A program made the translations under genes and the position numbers. The notes below the pieces were generated by a model. It made no database searches. It worked only from the letters and a program-made list of their open reading frames with translations, and was not told where the DNA came from. Positions 20,556 to 29,336 of a DNA stretch of 64,000 nt are shown here, one piece after another (position 1 is the stretch's first letter; each line of letters begins with the position of its first letter). This DNA is from Paenalicyclobacillus ferrooxydans (GTDB taxonomy: Bacteria > Bacillota > Bacilli > Alicyclobacillales > Alicyclobacillaceae), in contig NZ_LJCO01000096.1 of the NCBI RefSeq assembly GCF_001399675.1, positions 124,001 through 188,000 of the forward strand. The letters run 5' to 3'.

Positions 20556-20631
20556 TATGATAGAATTATATATAGAGGAGCTCCAAGATGACAAGGCGTG
20601 AACGGAGGTTTCTCAAGAATTCTTACTTAAT

Positions 20632-20645
20632 TGAAAACGATTGTG
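20632..20645 (+). promoter_or_regulatory. Weak cre-like site before GH39
   Basis: TGAAAACGATTGTG matches the cre consensus at 11 of 14 positions; the last three are wrong. It lies between the operator and the GTG start. It is listed because the xylA, transporter and GH8 leaders also have a cre-like site downstream of the operator. Confidence 0.3.
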
Positions 20646-20660
20646 CATGGGGGTATTTTG

Positions 20661-22169
20661 GTGCGCAAGATTGTGATTTCTGGTTCAGATTCGCAACCGT
20701 TTCCACAGAATTGGAAGTTGTGCGTAGGAACGGGCAGACTTGGGTTAGCTTTGCAGAAAGAGTACCTGGACCACTTGGATTTGGTCCAACGTGAAATTGG
20801 GTTTGACTACATTCGCGGTCACGGACTATTGCACGACGACATCGGCATCTACCGAGAAGTTGAAGTCGACGGCAAAATGAAACCGTTTTACACCTTCACG
20901 TATATTGATAGAATCTTCGATTCATTTTTGGAACGGGGAATCAAGCCGTTTGTGGAGCTTGGATTCATGCCGAAGGCCCTTGCGTCGGGTGAACAGACCA
21001 TTTTTTATTGGAAGGGCAATGTGACTCCACCAAATGATTACGGCAAATGGGCGGCTCTAATTCGAGCTGTCGTCCGTCATTTCGTTGAACGATATGGGAT
21101 CGACGAGATATTAACTTGGCCGTTTGAAGTCTGGAACGAGCCGAACCTCATTAACTTCTGGGAAAATGCCGATGAAGCAGAGTATTTCCGTCTATACAAA
21201 GTGACGGCTCAAGCTGTAAAAGCAGTCCATCCAGGACTTCAAGTGGGGGGACCAGCGATTTGTGCTGGGTCGGATCACTGGATCACGGATTTCTTGAACT
21301 TCTGCCAAGACGAAAACGCACCTGTTGATTTCGTCAGCCGACACGCCTACACCTCAGCTGCACCGAATAAGAAAACGTTCGAGTACTACTACCAGGAACT
21401 CTATCCCCCCACATACATGCTCGGCGAATTCAAACAGGTTCGAGCGTTGATTAAAGCGTCACCGTTTCCAAATCTCCCCCTCCATATCACCGAATACAAC
21501 ACATCGTACAATCCAACGAATCCGGTTCACGACACAGTCTTCAACGCAGCATACCTGGCACGTATCCTGAGCGAGGCAGGAGATTATGCAGACTCGTTCT
21601 CATACTGGACGTTTAGTGACGTGTTCGAGGAATCCGATATTCCAAAGGCCCAATTCCACGGTGGGTTTGGTCTCGTCGCCTTACATGGGATTCGAAAACC
21701 AACCTATCATCTGTTCGCGTTTTTTAATCGTTTGGGGAACCAGGTGCTTTATCGGGATGATGATATCCTCGTTACAGAACGTCCCGATGGCTCCCTTGCT
21801 GTTGTTGCGTGGAACCTCGTATTCGATCAAGGCGAGGGTTTTGAGCGCGAGATGGAACTCGATATCCCATTCTCGGCTGACACGGTGTTTATAAAGCGCC
21901 AAACCGTCGACGAAGAGCATGCGAATCCGTGGAAGACATGGCAACAGATGGGCAGACCAAGGTATCCGAGTCGAGAAGCGGTGAATGCACTCAAACATGC
22001 TGCAATACCCAGTCTAAGAACCAAGAACGCAAAACCAGAGGACGGGCACCTGAAGTTGCAGCTTACACTCTCGAAAAATGAAGTCACATTGATTGAAATT
22101 CACAAGATCGATGACGAGACCCACACTTATGTTGGCCTGGACGACAGTCTCATCACGTCCTATTCATAA
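20661..22169 (+). CDS. GH39 beta-xylosidase
   Basis: Retaining GH39 beta-xylosidase of 502 residues, cytosolic, very close in layout to Geobacillus XynB1. The acid/base is E160 in FEVWNEPNL and the nucleophile E278 in HITEYNTSY, the same numbers as in XynB1. [20 protein letters not shown] opens the conserved part. The start is GTG 20661: GGGGGT lies six bases upstream, and 16 residues precede NWK exactly as in XynB1; a frame extension to 20631 is less likely. It is monocistronic, divergent from the SDR operon across a xylO-like site, and closed by the hairpin at 22205. Confidence 0.95.
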   Translation: MRKIVISGSDSQPFPQNWKLCVGTGRLGLALQKEYLDHLDLVQREIGFDYIRGHGLLHDDIGIYREVEVDGKMKPFYTFTYIDRIFDSFLERGIKPFVELGFMPKALASGEQTIFYWKGNVTPPNDYGKWAALIRAVVRHFVERYGIDEILTWPFEVWNEPNLINFWENADEAEYFRLYKVTAQAVKAVHPGLQVGGPAICAGSDHWITDFLNFCQDENAPVDFVSRHAYTSAAPNKKTFEYYYQELYPPTYMLGEFKQVRALIKASPFPNLPLHITEYNTSYNPTNPVHDTVFNAAYLARILSEAGDYADSFSYWTFSDVFEESDIPKAQFHGGFGLVALHGIRKPTYHLFAFFNRLGNQVLYRDDDILVTERPDGSLAVVAWNLVFDQGEGFEREMELDIPFSADTVFIKRQTVDEEHANPWKTWQQMGRPRYPSREAVNALKHAAIPSLRTKNAKPEDGHLKLQLTLSKNEVTLIEIHKIDDETHTYVGLDDSLITSYS

Positions 22170-22204
22170 TCGGTACATTCATCAGTTGTATGAAGTCACA
22201 AGCG

Positions 22205-22240
22205 AAAAAGCTCGCAGCCCCTGTTAACTGCGAGCTTTTC
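22205..22240. terminator. Bidirectional terminator between GH39 and the Nif3-like gene
   Basis: A 12-bp stem, AAAAGCTCGCAG at 22206-22217 with CTGCGAGCTTTT at 22228-22239, with A and T tracts on its two sides. It ends GH39 on the plus strand and the transporter-GH67-Nif3 unit on the minus strand. Confidence 0.85.
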
Positions 22241-22245
22241 AAACT

Positions 22246-23040
22246 TTACACGACGTGAAAGCACGGTGAGTCCCCCAGAAAATAAACAGGGACGTCCGGG
22301 AACATTCGACTTAGGGTATCAGCAAGATATCGCATCCCAGGTTCTTCACTTTGTTGATGTCCAAGCATGATGAGACCTTTCTGTTGCCCCTGATTCACCG
22401 CGTCACGAACGTATTCTGGTGCCTCCCACTCCGGTCCCTCACCAGCAATAATCAGGTCTACGTCTTCCTTCTCAAACAATGGGATGGTGAGTTCGCCACT
22501 GCCCCGGTAACCCACCAACAGTCCCACCCTCGAGCATTTCATGGATAGGTCCCCTGCCGCGCGAAGAAAAGGGACCCGCAGTTTCTCTTTCAGAGCTTGC
22601 ACAACCTGCCAGAAGGTCATCGTCGGGATAGTGAGTGTGGTCGCTGCCATGCGATGCTGATTTACATACTGTTCCCACCCCAACGAGCGCAGTAATCCTG
22701 TCATGATGCCGTCTGGCTGGTATCGGTGAATGCCATCGTGGAAACGGAAGATGGCGACGCCGGATTCCTCAATGAGTTTTTGTTTCTCCAGATATACTCC
22801 GTTATCTTGCAAAAGGTCTATCTGTCCCAAGTGATTGTAGAACGGTCCTTCATGGGTGATGATCAAATTGGCCCCGCATGCTGCAGATTTTGAAATAACG
22901 TTGTTTGTAGCCATAAAGGTCGTGACAATGCCTGTCACTGATGCGTCAGCTTGCCCGGAGATGAGCCTATCTACCTTCAACGGTAAACCTCTGACCGGCT
23001 GTAATAGCTTGTCGAGTACATCCTGGATGGTTACAGTCAA
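22246..23040 (-). CDS. Nif3-like dinuclear metal centre protein
   Basis: 264-residue member of the Nif3/DUF34 family, cytosolic, usually a hexamer with a two-metal site of unclear enzymatic role. The metal motif ITHEGPFYNH is at about residues 60-69 and a second histidine/acid set lies in GHQQSEEPGMRYLAD near the C-terminus. It is shorter than the housekeeping Nif3 of Bacilli, which carries an inserted domain, so it is probably a paralogue. TTG 23040 follows GAGGTGAGGG. It lies 66 bp after GH67 on the same strand and before the terminator at 22205, so it appears to belong to the glucurono-xylan transcript. Its job there is unknown. Confidence 0.8.
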   Translation of the reverse strand: MTVTIQDVLDKLLQPVRGLPLKVDRLISGQADASVTGIVTTFMATNNVISKSAACGANLIITHEGPFYNHLGQIDLLQDNGVYLEKQKLIEESGVAIFRFHDGIHRYQPDGIMTGLLRSLGWEQYVNQHRMAATTLTIPTMTFWQVVQALKEKLRVPFLRAAGDLSMKCSRVGLLVGYRGSGELTIPLFEKEDVDLIIAGEGPEWEAPEYVRDAVNQGQQKGLIMLGHQQSEEPGMRYLADTLSRMFPDVPVYFLGDSPCFHVV

Positions 23041-23106
23041 TTTCCCTCACCTCTCTGTCGAACCTTTAAACACATGACTTCAGCTGCAGCACGAAACTTG
23101 TCACTG

Positions 23107-25185
23107 TTACGAAAAGATCACCCGACCTCTCTCATCCGCGATTCCGGACTTGCGATAGAAATAGGTATTAATCACATCACGCCACTGCTTCGCGTGACTT
23201 GCCTGCTCATGAAGACGTTCGAGGACGTGCTCAAACTGACTGTCGTCCAGCTTGTTCTCAAGCTCTTTCCACTTGTCGATGAGGGACATTGCCTGCTCAA
23301 CGCCTCTGAAATGCGTGTCGTAAATGTACTGGATGACCGTCTCTCCAGAGCGAAGTCTGTGTGTGTAGGGAACATGATGGAAGAACAACAACAACTCTTC
23401 TGGACATGTCTCAAGACTCTCGAACAACTCCGAATGTGGGCTGTGATACTGACCCGTGTAACCGGTGCCAGTCTGAACCGTGCGGTCTACTCCAATTCCC
23501 TTACAGTCTGCAAAGTGGTACGTGCCCCACTTTGAGTACTCATAGCCATCCACGTTTGGACCATAGTGGTCTCCCGGGTTTACCATCCAACCAACCCCAA
23601 GAGGAGCTGTATAGTTCTCATAAATCTGCCAGGACCCAAGCAGCATATTCGATACAATCCTCAGAACATCATAGTTACGGCCAAACGTCAGTGCCACCCA
23701 TTCGTCTGTGATAGATTGTGCAGACAGCTCAGGATTCCACGCGAGTCTGCCGTATCCGTACAAGTTTGCCTGAGCCAAGAGGTGACCTGTCCAGTTCATG
23801 TCGTCCCCAATGTTTGCGACTGCAGCGACACCGCCGAGTGGCCGGTGATGCAGTTCACCACTGACCACTTTTGCAACCGTACAGCCTTGTTCAGTCGAGT
23901 GAAGGTCAAAATCGAGGACTTGTTTCCATTGTGGGACCAGGTAACAAAGGTGGCGTTGTTGGCCGGTGTACTCCTGAGTAATCTGTAATTCCAGTACCTG
24001 GTTGGTTTGCATCAACCCGCCAAAAAGTGGTGAAACCGGCTCCCGAACTTGAAAGTCCATAGGACCGTTTTTGATTTGGAGGATGACATTGTCATGACAC
24101 CGTCCATCAAAAGGTGTGAAGTGATCAAATGCGGCGCGGGCTCTATCTGTCGAACGGTCTCGCCAGTCTTGCGTACAGTTATACACAAAACATCTCCAGA
24201 TGACGATCCCACCATGGGGTATGAGAGCCTCAGCGAGCATGTTTGCGCCATCTGCGTGGTCGCGCCCATATGTGAACGGACCGGGTCGAAACTCAGAATC
24301 GGCCTTGACTAAAAACCCTCCGAAATCAGGTATAAATCGATAGATCCGTTCCACAGAAGTCTCCCACCATTGTTTCACGACAGGATCATCTGGGTCAGCC
24401 GTCGGAAGTCCCCCTGCTTCGATAGGGCTCGCGAAGTTCACACTCAGGAAGGTTTGAATCCCATACTTACGAAAGACTGCCGCAACACGAGCGACATCTG
24501 GTAAAAACTGATCAGTAATGAGATACGTTTCAACCTCGTGAACATTCACGTTGTTGAGTGTGACAGCATTGATTCCGACTGATGCTAGAAGCCGCGCATA
24601 ATCCTTGACTCGTGTCAGGTCCGCGAAGAACTTATTATCTCGATAAAAAATTGACCTGCCAGCATAGCCGCGCTCAATGCTCCCGTCCATATTGTCCCAG
24701 TGATTTATCATGCGAAGCTTATTTTTCGGTGCCTCCATGAGGGAGATACTTGCCACACCCTCCCCCGTCTGCAACAGTCGCAAAAAATGGAACACGGCAT
24801 AGAGACACCCCTTCGCCGTATTCGCGGTCAGAACAATTCTTTGTCTGCCTTCCTTAACTACACGGTAAATGGCATAACCTTCCTCGCCGAGATGGTCAGC
24901 CGACAATCCAGACAACACACACTGAATCTGAAGAGAGGACAGCGTACCGAGTACCACCGCATCGTCCTCGCGGAGCTCCGTCGTCAGTGCAAACTCATAC
25001 CCGGTCGTTCGAGCCAATCCGTTCAACAATTCCTTCTTTGCTGTTTCGAGAAGCTCTGAGCATTCGTCGCAAACAACCCGCGAAAACCCTTTCATATCAT
25101 GAACTGGCGCAGTACAGCCTAACCAGGCTTCGTAACTCCTGTCTCGTTCATGGGTTTGATGATGTTGTGGAAGGCTGTGCTTCAC
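23107..25185 (-). CDS. aguA: GH67 alpha-glucuronidase
   Basis: Inverting GH67 enzyme (692 residues) that removes 4-O-methylglucuronic acid from the non-reducing-end xylose of short aldouronic acids in the cytosol. The acid is E298 ([10 protein letters not shown]); the paired general bases are D377 (KNGPMDFQV) and E405 (TQEYTGQQ), each a constant 13 residues above the E285/D364/E392 numbering of Geobacillus Agu[19 protein letters not shown] and [12 protein letters not shown] are typical. The start is GTG 25185, with AGGGGG six bases upstream; another GTG 12 codons earlier lacks a ribosome site. It lies 136 bp after the Opp-type ATPase genes, which ties that transporter to aldouronate uptake. 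Confidence 0.96.
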   Translation of the reverse strand: MKHSLPQHHQTHERDRSYEAWLGCTAPVHDMKGFSRVVCDECSELLETAKKELLNGLARTTGYEFALTTELREDDAVVLGTLSSLQIQCVLSGLSADHLGEEGYAIYRVVKEGRQRIVLTANTAKGCLYAVFHFLRLLQTGEGVASISLMEAPKNKLRMINHWDNMDGSIERGYAGRSIFYRDNKFFADLTRVKDYARLLASVGINAVTLNNVNVHEVETYLITDQFLPDVARVAAVFRKYGIQTFLSVNFASPIEAGGLPTADPDDPVVKQWWETSVERIYRFIPDFGGFLVKADSEFRPGPFTYGRDHADGANMLAEALIPHGGIVIWRCFVYNCTQDWRDRSTDRARAAFDHFTPFDGRCHDNVILQIKNGPMDFQVREPVSPLFGGLMQTNQVLELQITQEYTGQQRHLCYLVPQWKQVLDFDLHSTEQGCTVAKVVSGELHHRPLGGVAAVANIGDDMNWTGHLLAQANLYGYGRLAWNPELSAQSITDEWVALTFGRNYDVLRIVSNMLLGSWQIYENYTAPLGVGWMVNPGDHYGPNVDGYEYSKWGTYHFADCKGIGVDRTVQTGTGYTGQYHSPHSELFESLETCPEELLLFFHHVPYTHRLRSGETVIQYIYDTHFRGVEQAMSLIDKWKELENKLDDSQFEHVLERLHEQASHAKQWRDVINTYFYRKSGIADERGRVIFS

Positions 25186-25321
25186 TTGTTTGCCCCCTAA
25201 AACGAAATCAGTGCCATTCACGGAGCCTGCGGCGAGTCAACCTCTCCGGGCCTACCCAGGGCAAGATGACTTCGTCAGAGACTCACGTGTAATGACACCG
25301 TCTTATAAGATACACAACAGC

Positions 25322-26323
25322 TCACGGGCTGTGGTGACATGCGACGAGGTGTTCACCAACTCGGGATGATGCAGATGCTTGGTTTTTCAGTTCAGGCATC
25401 TCCTCGCGACAGATATCGGTCGCGAGCGGGCATCGGAACGCAAATGGACAACCTTTTCGCTCAGAATCCAGATTCGGTGCTTCGTTGGACTGGTCTGTCA
25501 AATTTACGTTGCCATGGCTCCCTGGTGTTGCAGCCAGAAGCAGGCGAGTATAAGGATGCAGAGGGTTTTTAATCAGTTCCTTTGAATCGGCCAGTTCCAT
25601 CATCTTGCCGCCATACATCACCATGATACGGTCGCCAAAGTAACGCGCGGAGGCCAAATCGTGCGTTATGTAGAGGTATGACAAGCCGAACTCACGCTTC
25701 AGGTCGTTCATGAGCTGGAGAATTCCTGCTCGAATCGAGACGTCGAGCATCGAAATAGGTTCATCAGCAACAACAAGCTTGGGATTCACTGCAAGGGCCC
25801 TAGCAATTGCCAAGCGTTGTCGTTGCCCGCCGGACAACTCGTGCGGAAACTTCACGCGAATCTCCTGTACCGGCGTGAGGCCCACTTGATGAAGCAGTTC
25901 CCCAACCTTCTGATACAGCGTCTGTCCCGTATAACCCCGGTGTTTCTTCAAGGGAAAAACGAGATGTTTTTCTATCGTTTTCACAGGGTTCAGCGAGCCA
26001 AACGGATCCTGGAATACCATCTGTGCATTCTTCCGATATTCTTTCAATGCAGTGCCCCGAATGGAACTTACATCTTGACCGTCAAAACGGATGGTGCCGC
26101 CCGCTGGTCGATTGATACGTACGAGTGTGCGTCCAATCGTACTCTTACCGCTGCCTGATTCACCAACGAGTGCCAAAACCTCTCCGCTTTTAATTGAAAA
26201 ACTCACGTGATCAACAGGAACAATCGTCCGTTTGCCACTATCGCTGCGGACATGAAATTTAACAACAAGATCTTCTACTTCAACGACGTTTTGATTTTCA
26301 TTCCGAGGCTCCGTTACCGCCAT
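25322..26323 (-). CDS. Opp/Dpp-type ABC transporter ATPase (OppF-like)
   Basis: 333-residue ATP-binding protein of the oligopeptide/nickel family. Walker A is GESGSGKST (about 54-62), the signature LSGGQRQR, Walker B LVVADEPIS and the H-loop ITHDL. The C-terminal oligopeptide-type extension has the cysteines in GCPFAFRCPLATDIC, often an iron-sulfur or metal feature of this group. It pairs with the OppD-like ATPase directly upstream (adjacent TAA-ATG). Together with two permeases and the lipoprotein it forms a full importer next to GH67, probably for xylo-oligosaccharides and aldouronic acids rather than peptides (inference from context). Confidence 0.9.
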   Translation of the reverse strand: MAVTEPRNENQNVVEVEDLVVKFHVRSDSGKRTIVPVDHVSFSIKSGEVLALVGESGSGKSTIGRTLVRINRPAGGTIRFDGQDVSSIRGTALKEYRKNAQMVFQDPFGSLNPVKTIEKHLVFPLKKHRGYTGQTLYQKVGELLHQVGLTPVQEIRVKFPHELSGGQRQRLAIARALAVNPKLVVADEPISMLDVSIRAGILQLMNDLKREFGLSYLYITHDLASARYFGDRIMVMYGGKMMELADSKELIKNPLHPYTRLLLAATPGSHGNVNLTDQSNEAPNLDSERKGCPFAFRCPLATDICREEMPELKNQASASSRVGEHLVACHHSP

Positions 26324-27313
26324 TTATTTCACCGCCTCTTCGGTATAAAGATGACAAGCGATTAATCTTCCTTCGACGTCTTTTTCGACTGGCGGAACGG
26401 TTTTACATGACTCCATTGCGTACTTGCACCGCGGATGGTATGCACATCCAGATGGAAGATTTATCAAGTCAGGCGGGTTTCCGGGAATACCTTCGATTGT
26501 GACGCTCTCCGCCGTGAGTTCAGGAATTGCACGGAGCAAACCTTCCGTATATGGGTGGTGACGAGTCTCCAAATTCAGTTCCTTACTGCCTGTAACCTCC
26601 ACAAGGCGACCTGCGTACATAATCGCAACTCTCTCTGCCAATTCGGCCACCAAACTAAAGTCATGGCTAATAAACAAGACAGCAAAACCTTTAGCCTTCT
26701 GAAGTTCCTTTATCTTGTCGAGGATTGACTTTTGAACCACAACATCTAGCGCAGTCGTCGGTTCATCCATGATGACCAGGTCCGGCTCCAGCGCAATCGC
26801 AATTGCGATGACGACGCGCTGGCGCATTCCACCAGAGAGTTCGTGCGGGTAGCTCCGAAGGTGTTTCGGATGGATACTAACCAATTCCATCAACGAAACT
26901 GCCTTGTCATGGATTTCGTGCTTCGACATCTGTGGACGGTGTGCTTTAAACACGTCCGCAATCTGTTGTTCAATCGTCAACACTGGATTGAGCGCATTCA
27001 TGGCACTTTGGAAGACCATTGACATCCGGTTCCAGCGGAATTTTTTGAGTTCCTTGCTGTTCAAGTCGTACACGTTCTGTCCCTGAACGATGACCTCTCC
27101 GCCCAGTAAAAACGCGCTGTTTCTCAAAAGGTGCATAATCGCGTTCGCTAAAGTACTCTTGCCCGATCCTGATTCTCCAATGAGACCGACAATTTCGTTC
27201 GGATAGATGGTCAGCGAGATATTCCGGACCGCCTGAACCACACCACGAGCGGACTCATAGCCGACCGAAACATTTCGAAGTTCAAGCACGGGTTGTGGAT
27301 TGTTGTTCGACAC
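26324..27313 (-). CDS. Opp/Dpp-type ABC transporter ATPase (OppD-like)
   Basis: 329-residue ATPase. Walker A is GESGSGKST, the signature LSGGMRQR, Walker [13 protein letters not shown] and the H-loop FISHDFSLV. The C-terminal oligopeptide-transporter region ([17 protein letters not shown]) is intact. The start is GTG 27313, AGGAGGA lying about 9 bases upstream, so it overlaps the permease gene by 32 bp. It is the fourth gene of the transporter operon and forms the second half of the nucleotide-binding pair with the following gene. Confidence 0.9.
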   Translation of the reverse strand: MSNNNPQPVLELRNVSVGYESARGVVQAVRNISLTIYPNEIVGLIGESGSGKSTLANAIMHLLRNSAFLLGGEVIVQGQNVYDLNSKELKKFRWNRMSMVFQSAMNALNPVLTIEQQIADVFKAHRPQMSKHEIHDKAVSLMELVSIHPKHLRSYPHELSGGMRQRVVIAIAIALEPDLVIMDEPTTALDVVVQKSILDKIKELQKAKGFAVLFISHDFSLVAELAERVAIMYAGRLVEVTGSKELNLETRHHPYTEGLLRAIPELTAESVTIEGIPGNPPDLINLPSGCAYHPRCKYAMESCKTVPPVEKDVEGRLIACHLYTEEAVK

Positions 27314-28247
27314 GACGATGTTTCCTCCTCTTCTGAGAATTCAAGCGTGGATTGGTAATGCCATCAATCGCAAAGTTCATCAACACAAGGCTGAGACCTA
27401 CCAACCCAATCCCAATACCAGGCGGAATGAACCACCACCAAGCTCCGGTTAAGAGCGCACCGTTCTGACTTGCCCAGTACAACATCGTGCCCCAGCTAAT
27501 CGAACTCACATTTTCAAAACCGAGGAATGCCAGTCCAGACTCTGCGAGAATAGCTCCAAGCGTTGCGTAGATGACGTTAGCAGCAATGATTGACATCATG
27601 TTCGGCGCGATCTCGGTGAACATAATACTTAGCGCAGACTTTCCGGACATCTTTGCAGCAACGACAAAGTCGCGGTTGGCGAGAGACATCGTCTGCGCAC
27701 GAAAGACCCGAGCACCCCACGCCCATCCGGTCAAACCAATAATCAACCCGTTAATGTAAGGGGTTGAATTTTTCACATAAGACTCAATGACAATGAGCAA
27801 AGCCAAGCCTGGAAGCACCAGAAACAGGTTCATCAAGAACGTCAGGATGGAATCTACCCAGCCGCCCCGGTAGCCAGCTGAAATTCCAATCAGCAAGCCG
27901 AGTAAGGTCGCAATAATCCCTGCACCGAATCCAACAATAATTGTTGTCCTTGCACCATAGATAAATTGCGAAAAGATGTCCTGCCCAGTATTGGTTGTGC
28001 CTAACAAGTGAGCTGCACTTGGAGCCAAGCTCATTGGGAAAGTCGTTGCCGTTGGGCTGTCAGGTGCAATGACGGGAGCAAAGATGGCCACCACGAGAAA
28101 AATCGCAAACACAATCAGCCCAGTCAACGATCGACCGTTCTTCAGGAACGCTCCCAAAAAGCCCATCCGATCTATCCACTTACGCTTCGCCCTTCGGTAA
28201 ACTGGCCCCCCGCCGTTTACACCAGTTTCAGTCTTCTTAAGACTCAT
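27282..28247 (-). CDS. Opp-type ABC permease (OppC-like)
   Basis: 321-residue inner-membrane permease. About six membrane spans follow a short cytosolic N-terminus, with the EAA-type coupling loop at VVAAKMSGKSALSIMFTEIAPN and the family sequence HLLGTTNTGQDIFSQFIYGARTT. A third-party peptide-transporter label would be expected, but the operon context points to oligosaccharides. The ATG at 28247 follows GGGGG; it overlaps the preceding permease by 11 bp, and a TTG two codons earlier is an alternative. It pairs with the OppB-like protein to form the membrane channel. Confidence 0.9.
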   Translation of the reverse strand: MSLKKTETGVNGGGPVYRRAKRKWIDRMGFLGAFLKNGRSLTGLIVFAIFLVVAIFAPVIAPDSPTATTFPMSLAPSAAHLLGTTNTGQDIFSQFIYGARTTIIVGFGAGIIATLLGLLIGISAGYRGGWVDSILTFLMNLFLVLPGLALLIVIESYVKNSTPYINGLIIGLTGWAWGARVFRAQTMSLANRDFVVAAKMSGKSALSIMFTEIAPNMMSIIAANVIYATLGAILAESGLAFLGFENVSSISWGTMLYWASQNGALLTGAWWWFIPPGIGIGLVGLSLVLMNFAIDGITNPRLNSQKRRKHRRVEQQSTTRA

Positions 28248-29232
28248 TGGCAAGCCCCCCTGTTCTTACACGCGGGTCGAGTCGGCTGTAAAGCATGTCG
28301 ACAATAAAATTCGCCACCAAGACTGACACAGCGATAATTAAAAAGGATGCTTGAATCAAAGGATAGTCCTCGAGGAGCACTGCATTGGTCAGTTGGTTCC
28401 CAATACCGGGATAAGAGAACACTTGCTCGGTCAGGATAGAACCACTGACGACATTACCAATGGCAATCGCAAAACTTGTTAACTGCGGCAAAATTGCGTT
28501 GCGTGCAGCGTATGTGAACATCAGTCGACCGGAGCTGACGCCTTTCGCTTCTGCAAACACGACGTAATCCTCGCCGAGAGTATTGATCATATTGTTACGC
28601 ATTCCGACTAGCCATCCGCTCAGCGAGCCCAACAAGATCGTGATTCCTGGGAGGAAGCCGTGGTAAAGGGCGCTCGCGATGAAGGGCCAGTTAAAGCCAG
28701 ACGTCAGGTCTGAGGAATAACCATGGTTCATCGGGAACCAATTCAACTTGAATCCGAAGATAAATAAGAATAACAGTGCAACCCAGAAGTATGGTAAAGC
28801 TTGAATCGCCATGGTTAAAATCGGGAGTGTGTTGTCAAGAATGCCTTGACGTTTCCACGCAATGTAAATGCCCGCCAAAGTTCCGATTAACACAGCAAAA
28901 ACAGTAGCGAGTCCAACCAATGCGATGGTCCACGGCAAGCTGTTTCGAATGATATCGATAACCGGCGTTGGAAAGTTGGCGAACGACAACCCCCAATGTC
29001 CAGATAGTAGCCCTTTTAAATATTCAAAATACTGAATAATCATTGGTTTGTCAGTAAGTCCAAAGGCCTTTTTCATAGCGTCAATAGCCGCCGGACTCAA
29101 CTGTCCCTGAAACTTTGCAAACATGATCTCTGCAGGATTCCCAGGCATCAACCGGGGAAGAATGAAGTTTATCGTGATGGCAGCCCAGAGGGACAGGAAG
29201 AAGAAACCCAGTCGATTTAGTATGAACCGCAA
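28237..29232 (-). CDS. Opp-type ABC permease (OppB-like)
   Basis: 331-residue permease of the DppB/OppB group. The N-terminal span (LGFFFLSLWAAITINFILPRLMPGNP) ends in the family signature, and the coupling loop is YVVFAEAKGVSSGRLMFTYAARNAILP, followed by the late spans. The start is TTG 29232, chosen because AAAGGAGAGGG lies six bases upstream. It is the second gene of the transporter operon, 104 bp after the lipoprotein gene; that gap contains a strong hairpin (29276-29306). Confidence 0.9.
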   Translation of the reverse strand: MRFILNRLGFFFLSLWAAITINFILPRLMPGNPAEIMFAKFQGQLSPAAIDAMKKAFGLTDKPMIIQYFEYLKGLLSGHWGLSFANFPTPVIDIIRNSLPWTIALVGLATVFAVLIGTLAGIYIAWKRQGILDNTLPILTMAIQALPYFWVALLFLFIFGFKLNWFPMNHGYSSDLTSGFNWPFIASALYHGFLPGITILLGSLSGWLVGMRNNMINTLGEDYVVFAEAKGVSSGRLMFTYAARNAILPQLTSFAIAIGNVVSGSILTEQVFSYPGIGNQLTNAVLLEDYPLIQASFLIIAVSVLVANFIVDMLYSRLDPRVRTGGLANES

Positions 29233-29275
29233 TACGGCCCTCTCCTTTTACCATAGGAATGACTCGCAAGGAGTA

Positions 29276-29306
29276 AAGAGGAGAAGAGCGGTACTCTTCT
29301 CCTCTT
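29276..29306 (-). other. Intercistronic hairpin between lipoprotein and permease genes
   Basis: A 13-bp perfect stem (AAGAGGAGAAGAG, five-base loop, complement) at 29276-29288/29294-29306. On the minus strand it is followed only by a short T stretch, so it is more likely an mRNA-stabilising or partial-termination element than a full terminator. It would let the binding protein be made in excess over the membrane parts. Confidence 0.65.
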
Positions 29307-29336
29307 CGTTTCAGCATCGTGACTGCAAGCCCCAGA

